Assembly: GCA_021464525.1 (NCBI GenBank)
Contig: JADRCO010000363.1
Location: forward strand, 1 to 36,068
Length of the DNA stretch: 36,068 nt
Direction of reading: 5' to 3'
Source: Rhizophagus sp. LPA8_4_AMF
Taxonomy: Eukaryota > Glomeromycota > Glomeromycetes > Glomerales > Glomeraceae
The notes beneath the pieces are model-generated. The model saw nothing but the letters and a program-made list of their open reading frames with translations, was not told the DNA's origin and did no database searches. The translations under genes and the position numbers were made by a program. Of the stretch, positions 11,416-21,800 are shown in pieces (position 1 is the stretch's first letter; every line of letters starts with the position of its first letter).

Positions 11416-12208
11416 GAAGGGATTTTTTTTTTCGTTGTAGGGAAAAAGAGTGAAAATTATAATGAAATAAAAAAGACAAAGAAAACTAAATGACAAGGAG
11501 AGAAAAGAATAAAAAATTTATTATTTAAATAAGTGGTTTAAATACTATGAATACAATATATTTAGGTATTGTGTATTGACATCGAAAGCAATAGTAAGAA
11601 TTGCAAATCACTTTTTTTTTTTTTTTTTGTAAAAAAATATGCATCATGCATAACATAATCATTAGGAAAATTATATAATATTTATTTATATTGATTAAAG
11701 AACTTTTTTAATTTAAAATTTAAGATTAATTATATGTCCAAAGATCGGTAATAGGCGTACTTGCCTTATGGTTACCTTCTATATAATTGTAGGGTGTTAC
11801 AATGTTAATAATTAACCTATTCAATATATCATAGCGTTACGTATATCAGGAAATCAGAAAAAAGTTTAAACGGAAGAACATTTATGCGAGTTTCTTGTGA
11901 GGTTAAAAAATGATATAAATCAATCCCAATATTTGTAAATAAGTCGTAATCATTTTAAAGAAATGAATTGTGTTTATTTTTCATAGGCAAGAATTCCTTT
12001 CAGAAGAAATTTCCTTTCCTGCATTAAAAAAATAATATCGCAGATCGAAATTTTACTTACCTATAAATGGTTGGCATAATTTTTATTAATTGGTGCAAAT
12101 TCCCCATATAATTGAAATTTGCGTCAAAATAAATTCTTTTTGTAGCACCATTGACTATTAGAGATCGTGTTATTTCTTGATTTACAATTTTTCTTTAATT
12201 ATTTAGCA
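11416..12208. other. Divergent promoter region, hydrolase / acylphosphatase
   Basis: No gene supported. A splice-acceptor-like ATTTAG immediately precedes the acylphosphatase ATG, so a non-coding 5' exon may lie here. Nothing else was recognised apart from poly-T. Confidence 0.5.
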
Positions 12209-12739
12209 ATGACTAGATTTGTTAGTTTATATTACGAAGTATTCGGTAAAGTACAAGGTAAACCATTCATCAATTTTGGAATTGTTCATTTTAAAATTGA
12301 CTTTTCATCAATTTCCTTTTTAAATAGGAGTATGGTTTCGAAAATACACAAAAGACAAAGCGATTGAATTAAAACTTGTTGGATACGTAAAAAATACGGG
12401 TTCGTTATAATCTTATAATATGCTTTATTAATCCTATACCATTATATCTACAGGAATGCTCATTTATCTTAATTATTATTTTAGAAAGAGGTACAGTAAG
12501 TGGAATCGCACAAGGTGAAAGAGAAAAAATCGAAATTTTGTAAGATAATTAATATAACATACTACTGATTTTTTTTTTTAAAAAAAAAAGTGTGTTATTT
12601 TTAAATATTAAATTAATTATTATATAGTAAAAAATGGATACAATATGAAGGATCACCTTCATCCAGAATTGATAAAACCACTTTACAAGAAGAAGAAATT
12701 GAAAAAGTTGAATTTCATGGATTTGAAATTAAACATTAA
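12209..12739 (+). CDS. Acylphosphatase
   Basis: Four exons: 12209-12257, 12328-12399, 12485-12539 and 12628-12739 (288 nt, 95 aa, the usual acylphosphatase length). It hydrolyses acyl phosphates such as 1,3-bisphosphoglycerate and carbamoyl phosphate in the cytosol. The phosphate-binding loop EVFGKVQGVWFRKYT contains the catalytic Arg21. The second signature GYVKNTERGTVSGIAQG holds the catalytic Asn39. The C-terminal EGSPSSRIDK also matches the family. ATG 12209 is the first in frame and leaves a normal N-terminus. The gene ends 46 bp from the convergent PAP2 gene, so their 3' UTRs probably overlap. Confidence 0.95.
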
Positions 12740-12785
12740 TAATAATCTTTACATTATAATCTTATATTCAGGTTGATTATTACTC

Positions 12786-14158
12786 TCATTTATTCCTATT
12801 GGTCATTTCTTCTTCAGTATTTCCATTATTTACTTCACTACCTTCATTGTTTCTATTGATTATTCTTTCATGAGTATTATTATTCCTATTACCTACTTCA
12901 TTTAACCCCATTTCTAAATCTCTATTATTATCACTAACATTTGGAACTTCATCTCGATCATCAATAGCATCCCAATCTTCTAAATATTTATAATGACCAG
13001 GTATATTATCAGTTCCATCTCCTGCTCCAAGAAACCAACCATTATTACCAAAATGTAATCTATATGAAATTAATGCTGTACCAATTCCTATTAAGGCTCC
13101 TACTATTATTTGAAATGGAAAATGTCTGTAATCCATTATTCTTGTTAAAGATATCCACGTTGCAAAATATAAAGGTAATAAAAGTACTAAAACTTTCCAT
13201 AAATGAGCTCCCCCTGTCCATGGTTTTGATTTTCCATTAATATATAATACAAAAAATACCCAACCAGCAAATGCTGTAGCCGAATGTCCACTTGGAAATC
13301 TAATAAAAATTGTTATTAAATAAAAATAAATAAAAATAAATAATATAAATTCTTAAATGTATTCTCACCCTTGATATTCTATTTTACCTAATTTACTTGT
13401 ACAAATTTCATTTGTAAAGTAAGTTTGAGTTATATTGACTGCCATTACTTTTGACATGTCTGGTTGACATTTTGTTAAGAATGTCGGACGAAGTCCTAAT
13501 TGACCTAATATAGACACGACACTTTAATTTGATAAAAAAAGGGATGAAAGATAAAAAAGATAAAAACTTACTTCCAACAGTTACCCATCCAAGCGCAGTT
13601 ATAAATAATCCTAGTCCTAATAATGAAAAAAAGTCATTAAGATTATACGGTGGCGCAGTAATAAGTTAGAAATGGTTTTGATTTTACCAACACTCGTAAT
13701 ATGACCGATTATCATATGATAAAGATCCCAAAAATCATAAAAGAAAATCAATTCCAACAAAATCATAATAACACCAGGTAAAACTGTATTTATTAATGTA
13801 GCTAATGTTGAAGAAATAATTTCTTTTACAATTGGACCTTTCAACGAATTATCATTTACTGAAAAGTAAGCAATAGGTGGTTGAGGATTTTTAAAGATCC
13901 TAAAATAATAATGATTATTATTATTATTATTATTTGATTAAAAATGAAATTACAAATCATATAATAAAATTACCAATCTGTCAAAGCATATAAAATAATG
14001 ATGAGAACCCAATCCAAAGCAATTCCGATATAAATGTGTTTTCTTCTTGATGGGAAATGCCATGGTGACCATTTACGTGATTTTAAAAGTTTTGGATCAT
14101 AATATCTGTTTGGTAACTTTACTAATGGAAAACACTTTTTCATTTTTGGCGATGCCAT
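12786..14158 (-). CDS. PAP2-family lipid phosphate phosphatase, divergent active site
   Basis: Five exons on the minus strand: 13974-14158, 13688-13899, 13572-13616 (45 nt), 13369-13495 and 12786-13299. They sum to 1083 nt, 360 aa. It is a multi-pass membrane protein of the LPP/DPP1 type, which dephosphorylate phosphatidate or diacylglycerol pyrophosphate. Motif 2 is intact, PSGHSAT (Ser193, His195). In motif 1, W-VTVGRL-RP, the usual Lys is Trp143 while Arg150-Pro151 remain. Motif 3 is TRIMDYRHFPFQ: Arg243 and the nucleophilic His249 remain, but the partner Asp is Gln253. For exon 4 the acceptor CAATTAG at 13496-13502 was chosen over one 9 bases upstream because it gives the family sequence TVGRLRP. 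The C-terminal tail is Asn/Glu-rich and probably disordered. Activity is uncertain. Confidence 0.85.
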
Positions 14159-15011
14159 TCTTTTTGTTAAAAAATAATTATGATGGTTTTTATATCACTT
14201 TTTAGCAACATCGTGTAACCATATAATTAATGACGCATGTATGACGATATTGTATCTTTTTTACAAGTAAAGATTCTAATTTATAGCAGTATATTTGGTA
14301 GTCTCTAGAATTCTAGTAATAATTAGTTAATTAATTATATCTGATATAGCCAGGTTCGTTAGATAAATTGAAACTATTATTCCCAAAGACGTTGTACTAT
14401 ATGTTGATCTTTTCAAATTTTGGGAAGTTATAATCCTATTTATATTCTGAACATTTGTAACCATTATCAGGTTTGTGATCTATTCATCTGACAAATTTAG
14501 ATTTTCTCATAATTTGAAACAAAAAGCAAATATTATTATTTATCTTATTTATTACCATTTATATTGGAATTACCGTTGCATATAATGCACTTTGTATATG
14601 AAAATACTCAGATGTCGATGAAGTAATTGTAATGACGTTACTACGAGTGTGTGAACCACAAAAAGTTATGTATACATTATATGCAAGTTTTAATTAAAAA
14701 CCGCGAATAATCTTTAATAATTGAAATATTAAACTGTGGGACACGATATTTAATGTAGTAATATTAAAGTTCTTTGGTCAAAAAATTGTTGATTATTGTG
14801 ACATTGATGAGGTAAAATAATACTTATTCAATCTTTTTTTTAAATTATAATTTATGATAGAATGTATTTTCGCCGACATTTTTTACGTAAAATTTTATCA
14901 CGTGATTATATGTCCGCTTTTTTATTCGAGTTCAAAAAAACGAATTATATATATATATATTCCTAATGAACGTAAGCATCCCCCTTTTTTGTAGGGGCTT
15001 CGCGTGGGGAA

Positions 15012-15029
15012 GTGATTGCTTTCAATCAC
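15012..15029. other. Short perfect hairpin in a GC-richer island
   Basis: GTGATTG and CAATCAC form a perfect 7-bp stem around a CTTT loop. It lies just after a segment with CCCC and GGGG blocks (14988-15009). It could be a structured RNA or the remnant of a mobile element; there is no further support. Confidence 0.35.
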
Positions 15030-15591
15030 GTTTATTATCATAAAGCAGTTAGAAATCTTATGGAACAGGATTTAAACGGGATTTGGAACAGGATTTTTGA
15101 ACAAAGTTTCAATTGTCCAGTTTTCAAACATCGTAGTCCTAATTAGTCAATAAAAATTACAATTTTGTGTTACACAGGATTACTATTTTGTATTTGAATT
15201 AACAACGATTAATAACACTTAAATCGATGTTTTGTTGCCCATTAATTTAAATTTGAAACGAGATTGTTCTCATTATTGGAATAATTTTTATTATATTGTG
15301 ATAATTCAATAAGTGATCGTCAAATTCATCAATGAAATCGGGTGATAAAATAAGAATTTCCGCAAAATGTATTGTAGATGATTATTTAATTTTATATACT
15401 TTATTTGTTACATACGATTTTTCCATAATAAATTTAACCTGCCAAGCATTTTGAAATTGGGAAAATCTTGGGCACAGTTAATAACGATCAGACCTTTTAT
15501 TTATACTGTTTATATTTTGTGTAATATAAAATTTTGATTCTTATCTAATTCTGGATAAAAAAATCTAAATTTTTATGTGGTTCGAGTCTCG

Positions 15592-15600
15592 TATAAATAT
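15592..15600 (+). promoter_or_regulatory. CCH1: TATA box of CCH1
   Basis: A TATAAATAT sits about 70 bp before a good 5' splice site (15666), which fits a transcription start near 15625 and a spliced leader. Called from motif and position. Confidence 0.4.
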
Positions 15601-15665
15601 ATTGTACATGGGCACTATTCATACTTGGATATTTTTAGATTCGACGAAACCACTTTTGTTCTAAG

Positions 15666-15815
15666 GTAAGTATTAAAAAGTTTATTAACAAAAACAACTA
15701 CTACATTTTTAAAAGTATATCCGCAAAAAATTTTTTTTTTCGATTTTTATATGGAGAGTTTCACACTTTTTACACCAAACATTATTGAATACGAAATATT
15801 TTTCTTTTTTTTTAG
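15666..15815 (+). other. CCH1: Probable 5' UTR intron of CCH1
   Basis: CTAAG followed by GTAAGT at 15666 and a long pyrimidine tract ending in TTTAG at 15815 frame a 150-nt intron. It ends 31 bases before the CCH1 ATG. Neither flank is coding. Confidence 0.6.
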
Positions 15816-15846
15816 AGCAAAGAAAAAAAAAGTTTAATTTATTCAC

Positions 15847-18800
15847 ATGGAAGGAAATGACCCACCAACTGATGTACCATTAGTTACTTTTGACGAACCC
15901 AGTAACACTCAAACGACGTTCCTTACCACAAATAATAATAACAACGCCGCGCAAATACGCATGCGTGGACGTTCAAATACAACTTCACAAAATCATGTAA
16001 CAATACTTGATCCCGGATTTCGTAGAAGGTCCAGATCAATATCACCTTCACATGATTTTAATAATAATAATAATAACAACAGACGAGAAATTAATTTATA
16101 TCGAAGCCATACATTAGGACATTCTTATAATTCACCTACCACAAGGCCTTCGATGACAACTTCAAGGACATTCATAAATTCACCAGATCAATCATTTCGT
16201 GACGTTGATTTGTATGCTCATGAATCTTCGATAACCTTACAACCAATTCGAATGCCATCATTTTTGAATATGAGAAGAAATAACATGTTACCCGATGATG
16301 ATATTGTCGAGATGTCAGATGTACCAAGACGTGAAAGTTTTTCTAGTGAGTTAGGCTTTAGATATAATGATGATGATGAAGGATTCGATCATATTGACGA
16401 GAGCGATACGGCAAAACTAACAAAAAATCGTGTGGATCAATCATTAGGCTCCTCTACACCTTTACCAGTCTCAAATGAAAGTCAAGAATTCGTCCCTTCG
16501 AACGGAAAGAATAATAAAATTAATGTTCTAAGACATACCAAAAGTCTCGGTAGAATGAGTCAAATGCTTGCAAGAGCTTCCACTCGTGTTGTAAATTTGG
16601 CTAATGCTTCACAAGAACAGCTTGAAAAAGAAGAGTTGGATTCTAATGTTCATTCCAGAACTTCAAGTCATAAAAGTTGGAAAAGTAATCGTTTTTCTGA
16701 TAAAGATAGCTCTACCCTCAATAACAATTTTGATTCTACACAACATAAGTCAAAAAGGTTCTCATCAGGACAATTTAACGATAGGAAACCTCAGACAATT
16801 TATAATTTACAGTCACAGTCTCCTTTGGAAGGACGTTCGTTATATATATTCGGACCAACAAATCCAATTAGGCTCTTATTATATGAAGTTTTAAATCATC
16901 CGCAAGTATAATTTTTGTGATTATGCAAGATGCTTAAATATATTTTGAATTTTTTTTTATTTTACCTACAAAAAATTAACAATATATATATATATATATA
17001 TATTATTTTTTTTAGATGGACAGAATCAATTATCTTAGGTCTTATAATAACACATATTTTGTTATTAATTATTGATGCATGGACTCCTGTTACGGATAGT
17101 GATCCACGTAGAACTAAATGGGGATCATCAGGAATTGATTATGCTTTATTAGTAATTTTTATAATATACACGTAAGAGAATTTGATCCGTTTTTTTTAGG
17201 TTTTTTTTTATAAGATTCACTTATGTTAATTATGATAATATTTAGTTTGGAAATTATTGCGCGTATTATAGTATCAGGTTTAATAATAAGTCCTGTGCAA
17301 ATTGAAATCGGTTCAAAACATGATATTAGAGAAGCGTCAACGGATTCACAATATTCACAGATGTCAAATCAATATGCTTCAAGAGTTATAGCACATAAGT
17401 CAGCAATGAATACAGCTTTCCTTAGGCATACTTTTAACAGAATTGATTTACTTGCAGTAGTATCTTACTGGATTGATTTGTTGATTACTTTAGTAGGAGT
17501 GCAGCATTTCTTCTTATTTAAAGCAATTTCAACTTTAAGAAGTTTGAGATTATTGGCTATTACAAGTGGATGTGCAACTATCCTGCAATCACTGAAAAAA
17601 AGTGCCCCATTATTGGTTAACGTGACATCTTTTATTGGATTTTTTTTTATATTATTAAGTATAATTGGAGTACAGGCATTCAAAGGATCGTTTTCTAGAA
17701 GATGTGTATGGAAAGATATAAATAATCCATCAAATAATTATCTTCATGAAGATCAATATTGTGGAGGATGGATGGATGCAGATGGATCAATAAAATCAGT
17801 TGGGATATCAGGTTCTCTCGGTGGAAAAGGATTTATTTGCCCTATTGGTCAAGTTTGCGAGGAAGTCGGAAATCCTTCTGGTGGATTGGCATCTTTTGAT
17901 AATGTATTTTTTTCCATGATTTTAGTTTTTGTAATTTCAACAAGTAAGTACTACTATTTATTAATCAGTTTGTTTATTAATATTAAACAAATTTTTCTCA
18001 CAAAAAACTTTAAACATTTTTAGTTCAAAATTGGACAGAACTTATGTATCGTGTGATGGATTCGGATTTTGCTTTTGCAAGCATATTCTTTATTTTAACT
18101 GTAGTTATTTTAAATTTTTGGTTAATTAATTTATTCGTAGCTGTGATTACAAAAATGTTTGCAAAAATTCGAGAAGATACATCACATTCTGCCTTTACAT
18201 TATCAAAGTAATATAGAATTTTTTTTTTTTGAAGTTTGTTTTTATATAAAAAAAAACAAATAATTAAATATAATATATTTTTTTAAGGTCAACACCGATT
18301 TTATCTGATGATACGGAAGGTTGGACACTACAAGATGGAAAACAAATGGCTAAAACTAGTTGGTTGGCTCGTAGGATGGATGAGACAGTCTATGTTTGGG
18401 TCTTTTTAATATTTGCTGATTTATTTATAATGGCATTTCGAACTTCTAATATGTCAGCTGAAAAGAGTTTTATTTTAGGTAATTATTTATGTTTATTTTC
18501 CTTTTTTTTTATTTTAATTCGTAAACTTAAATATTTTTATTTTTTCAGATCGCGTAGAATTAATATTTACAACAGTATTTGCAATAGAAATAATATTGAG
18601 ATTTTTTTCATATTTGCCAAAATATCACTTATTTTTCCAATCCACAAAAAATATTGTTGATTTTACATTGGCTATTGTAACATGTATTATACAATTACCT
18701 TTTATTAAAGAGTCTGTAATCTATCCTTATTTAACTCTATTTCAAATTCTCAGAGTTTATAGAGTTATTATTGCAATTCCTAGATTGAGAGATTTATTGG

Positions 18801-21800
18801 TAAATTCTTTTAAAAAAATTGATTATATGAAATTATATATAATAAAACATTTTTCTAATGATTATTTATAAATTGATTTTTAGGTTAGAGTTTTAGGAAG
18901 TGTGGCAGGTTTTGCAAATTTAGTTTTATTCATTTTTATTGTTAATTTCATTGCAGCTATAATCGTAAGTATATGATACGTAAGATTTATTAAGCTTTAG
19001 CAGGTAATTTTTCGGTTAACATAGGTGTCAATATATGTAGGGGGTACAATTGTTGAGAGGATCTATTCCAGATGGTAACACAATGAGATTTAGTGACATT
19101 TTTAACAGTTTCTTGGCCCTGTATCAGGTAACATTAAATTATTATGGTTATTCTTTTTTTTTCCTTTTCCTTTTCCTTTTTTTTTGGTGTACTAATTTCT
19201 CGTTATTTATTTGTGTATAATCAGTTGTTTTCGGGTGAAGATTGGACAGTTGTATTATATAATACAATGCAGTTTGAATCTGAAAGAGGGAGTAAAGGCA
19301 CAGCCATTATAGCAGTCATATTCTTAATAATATATGTCAGTCTATCAAACTGTAAGTCAAAAATAAAATTTATTTAATTTAATAGGCTATTTGATTTACG
19401 TTTATATATAATAACTTTTTTGTTTCTGATAGTTATCCTGTTGACTATGTTTATTGCTGTTCTACAAGAGAATTTTGAAATTGCGGAAGAACAAAAACAC
19501 AAAATACAGCTACAAACATATAAACGTGATGTTGATCCAAAAGATAAGAAAGATGATGTTATTTATAGATGGAATTTTTACAAATACTTCCAAGCCAAAC
19601 CAAAAGCTTTGGCTGTTGAAAATATTCCATATAATTTGATCTTGCATACACAAAAAAGTCGAGTAAGAGATTTTTTGACTGATAACGATAATTCTATTGA
19701 AAAAAAGAATATCATTGGGAATAAGAAGACTTCAACCAATTTTGTGATTCGCCTTAAACGATATTTTGGATATCATGATGAAATGGATAAAGTGCCTTTG
19801 CTTGAGAGAACAACTGACTTTGGCGAACCAATTACTGATAGACCTACAGAAGCATTTATAGATGATTTTCAAGAAAATCAAGCCATTAAAGCTGATTTCT
19901 TGGCAGCTCACCCAAATTACGATGCATCACTTTGGTTTTTATCTCCTCGTAATCGATTTCGAAGATTTTGCCAACTTCTTGTTGAACCTAGTCATGGCGA
20001 CCGTGTATATGGCACACCTCCTTCACCAACATGGAATTTTGTATTTAATGCATTCATTTATTTATGCATTATTGCAAGTGTTGCTTTCGCTGCATTTGCA
20101 AATATGTCATATCAAAAAGAGTATTTTGAAAAAAATGGGAATGTAAAATACCCATGGTTTTGGATTACAGATGCTATGTTTACAGGAATATTTACTGTAG
20201 AATTCATTATTAAAATTATTGCCGACGGATTTCTTTTAACTCCAAATGCATATTTACTTGATGTTTGGAATCAGTTAGATTTCTTTGTGCTTATCACTCT
20301 TTATATCAACATTTCAATTTCAACAACAAGCACTGGAGGTGTTGCAAAAACCGTTCGTGCATTTAAAGCTTTACGTGCGCTTCGATTGGTCAAATTTTCC
20401 AGTTCGATGAAAGATACATTTTATTCTATTTTGATCGCAGGAGCTCCCCGTATTATTGATGCGGCATTACTTTCCATAAGCTTAGTGATACCTTTTGCGA
20501 TTTACGGAGTTAATATTTTTGCCGGATTATTCTTTTCTTGTAATGACGAGGACGATGCCATAGTAACAAACGAACAATGTATAGATGAATTTGAAAATAG
20601 TATATATAATTTTAATGTATTGATGCCAAGAGTATGGAATAACCCTTTTGGGTATAATTTTGATGATTTTAAATCGGCTTTACTTATATTATTTGAAATT
20701 ATTTCTGGGGAGGGATGGATAGATGTTATGACAACATCTATGGATATTGTGGGACGAGATTTTTCTCCACAATCTAATGTTTCCAAATGGAATGCGTTAT
20801 TTTTTATTTTTTTTAATTTAGCAGGATCTGTATTTGTTTTGACATTATTTGTAAGTGTAATCATTTCCAATTATCAATTGAAATCTGGGATGGCTTATTT
20901 AACTGCCGATCAAAAACGGTGGATCGATCTGAAGAAGTTGTTGAAACAAATTGCGCCTTCAAAAATTCCAAAGAGACGACCTAGTAATAGATTTAGAGCT
21001 TTATGTTTTGATTATGCAACAGAAAAGCGTGGAACCCTTTCAAAGATTATGAGTATTATTTATATTTTGCATATTTTATTATTAATGACTGAAATAAAAA
21101 GTGATTCACAACTTTGGGATAATATGAGAGGTATTTATATTTATTATTCATTAATTTGAGAATAAAAGTTTTGTTAACAATTACTCTTTTATTTTTTACA
21201 GATGTCATATTTATAATTTTCATTGTAATCTATGTACTCGAATTGTCCGCTAAAGTTATTGGTCTAGGATTGAAAGTGTTTCATAATAAATGGAATATAT
21301 TTGATTTTATTGTGATTACTGGAGCAGCGGCTACGACAATTTCAGTTTTAGCAGTGAGAAATAATAGAATAATAATTCAAGCGCAAAATATATTTTTAGT
21401 GTTGATTTGTCTAAAACTATTTCAAAAAAGTGATGTGATGAATCAATTATTTAAAAATATGATGTAAGTTTTATTAAAAAATTTTTATCAAATAATGCAT
21501 CGTTTAATGTGTATTAATAATTTTATTCTACTTTTAAGCGGGAGTTTACCTTCAATTCTCAATTTATTTGCAGTTTGGTCTATTATATTTGTTGTGTACA
21601 CTATCATGTTTATGGAAATTTTTGGATTAACAAAATTTGGAACTAATGAAGGTAGACATGTAAATTTCAGGCAATTTCCAACTGCAATTACAACCCTTGT
21701 TAGAATGTCAACTGGGTAAGCTTTTTTTTCTAAAGGTAAAAAATTTGATGTACTTGGGAGACATAATTTTTACCACTTTTTATTGAAAATTATTTAGTGA

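Larger units (their letters stand above)
14159..15665. other. Gene-poor region upstream of CCH1
   Basis: No coding gene could be supported in 1.5 kb. It contains an (AT)n tract at about 14948-14962 and a locally GC-richer segment at 14984-15030 with a perfect 7-bp hairpin. A TATA box near 15592 probably belongs to CCH1. Confidence 0.6.

Noticed and set aside
11416-11496. N-terminal hydrophobic extension of the alpha/beta hydrolase
   Set aside because: The frame is open but starts at TTG; no ATG is present, so it is more likely 5' UTR than a signal anchor.
13496-13504. Alternative exon 4 acceptor of the PAP2 gene, 9 bases upstream
   Set aside because: It keeps the frame but inserts three residues into the family sequence TVGRLRP; the downstream acceptor gives the family pattern.
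20502-20870. 122-codon minus-strand frame inside CCH1
   Set aside because: Antisense shadow of repeat III, which is clearly coding on the plus strand.
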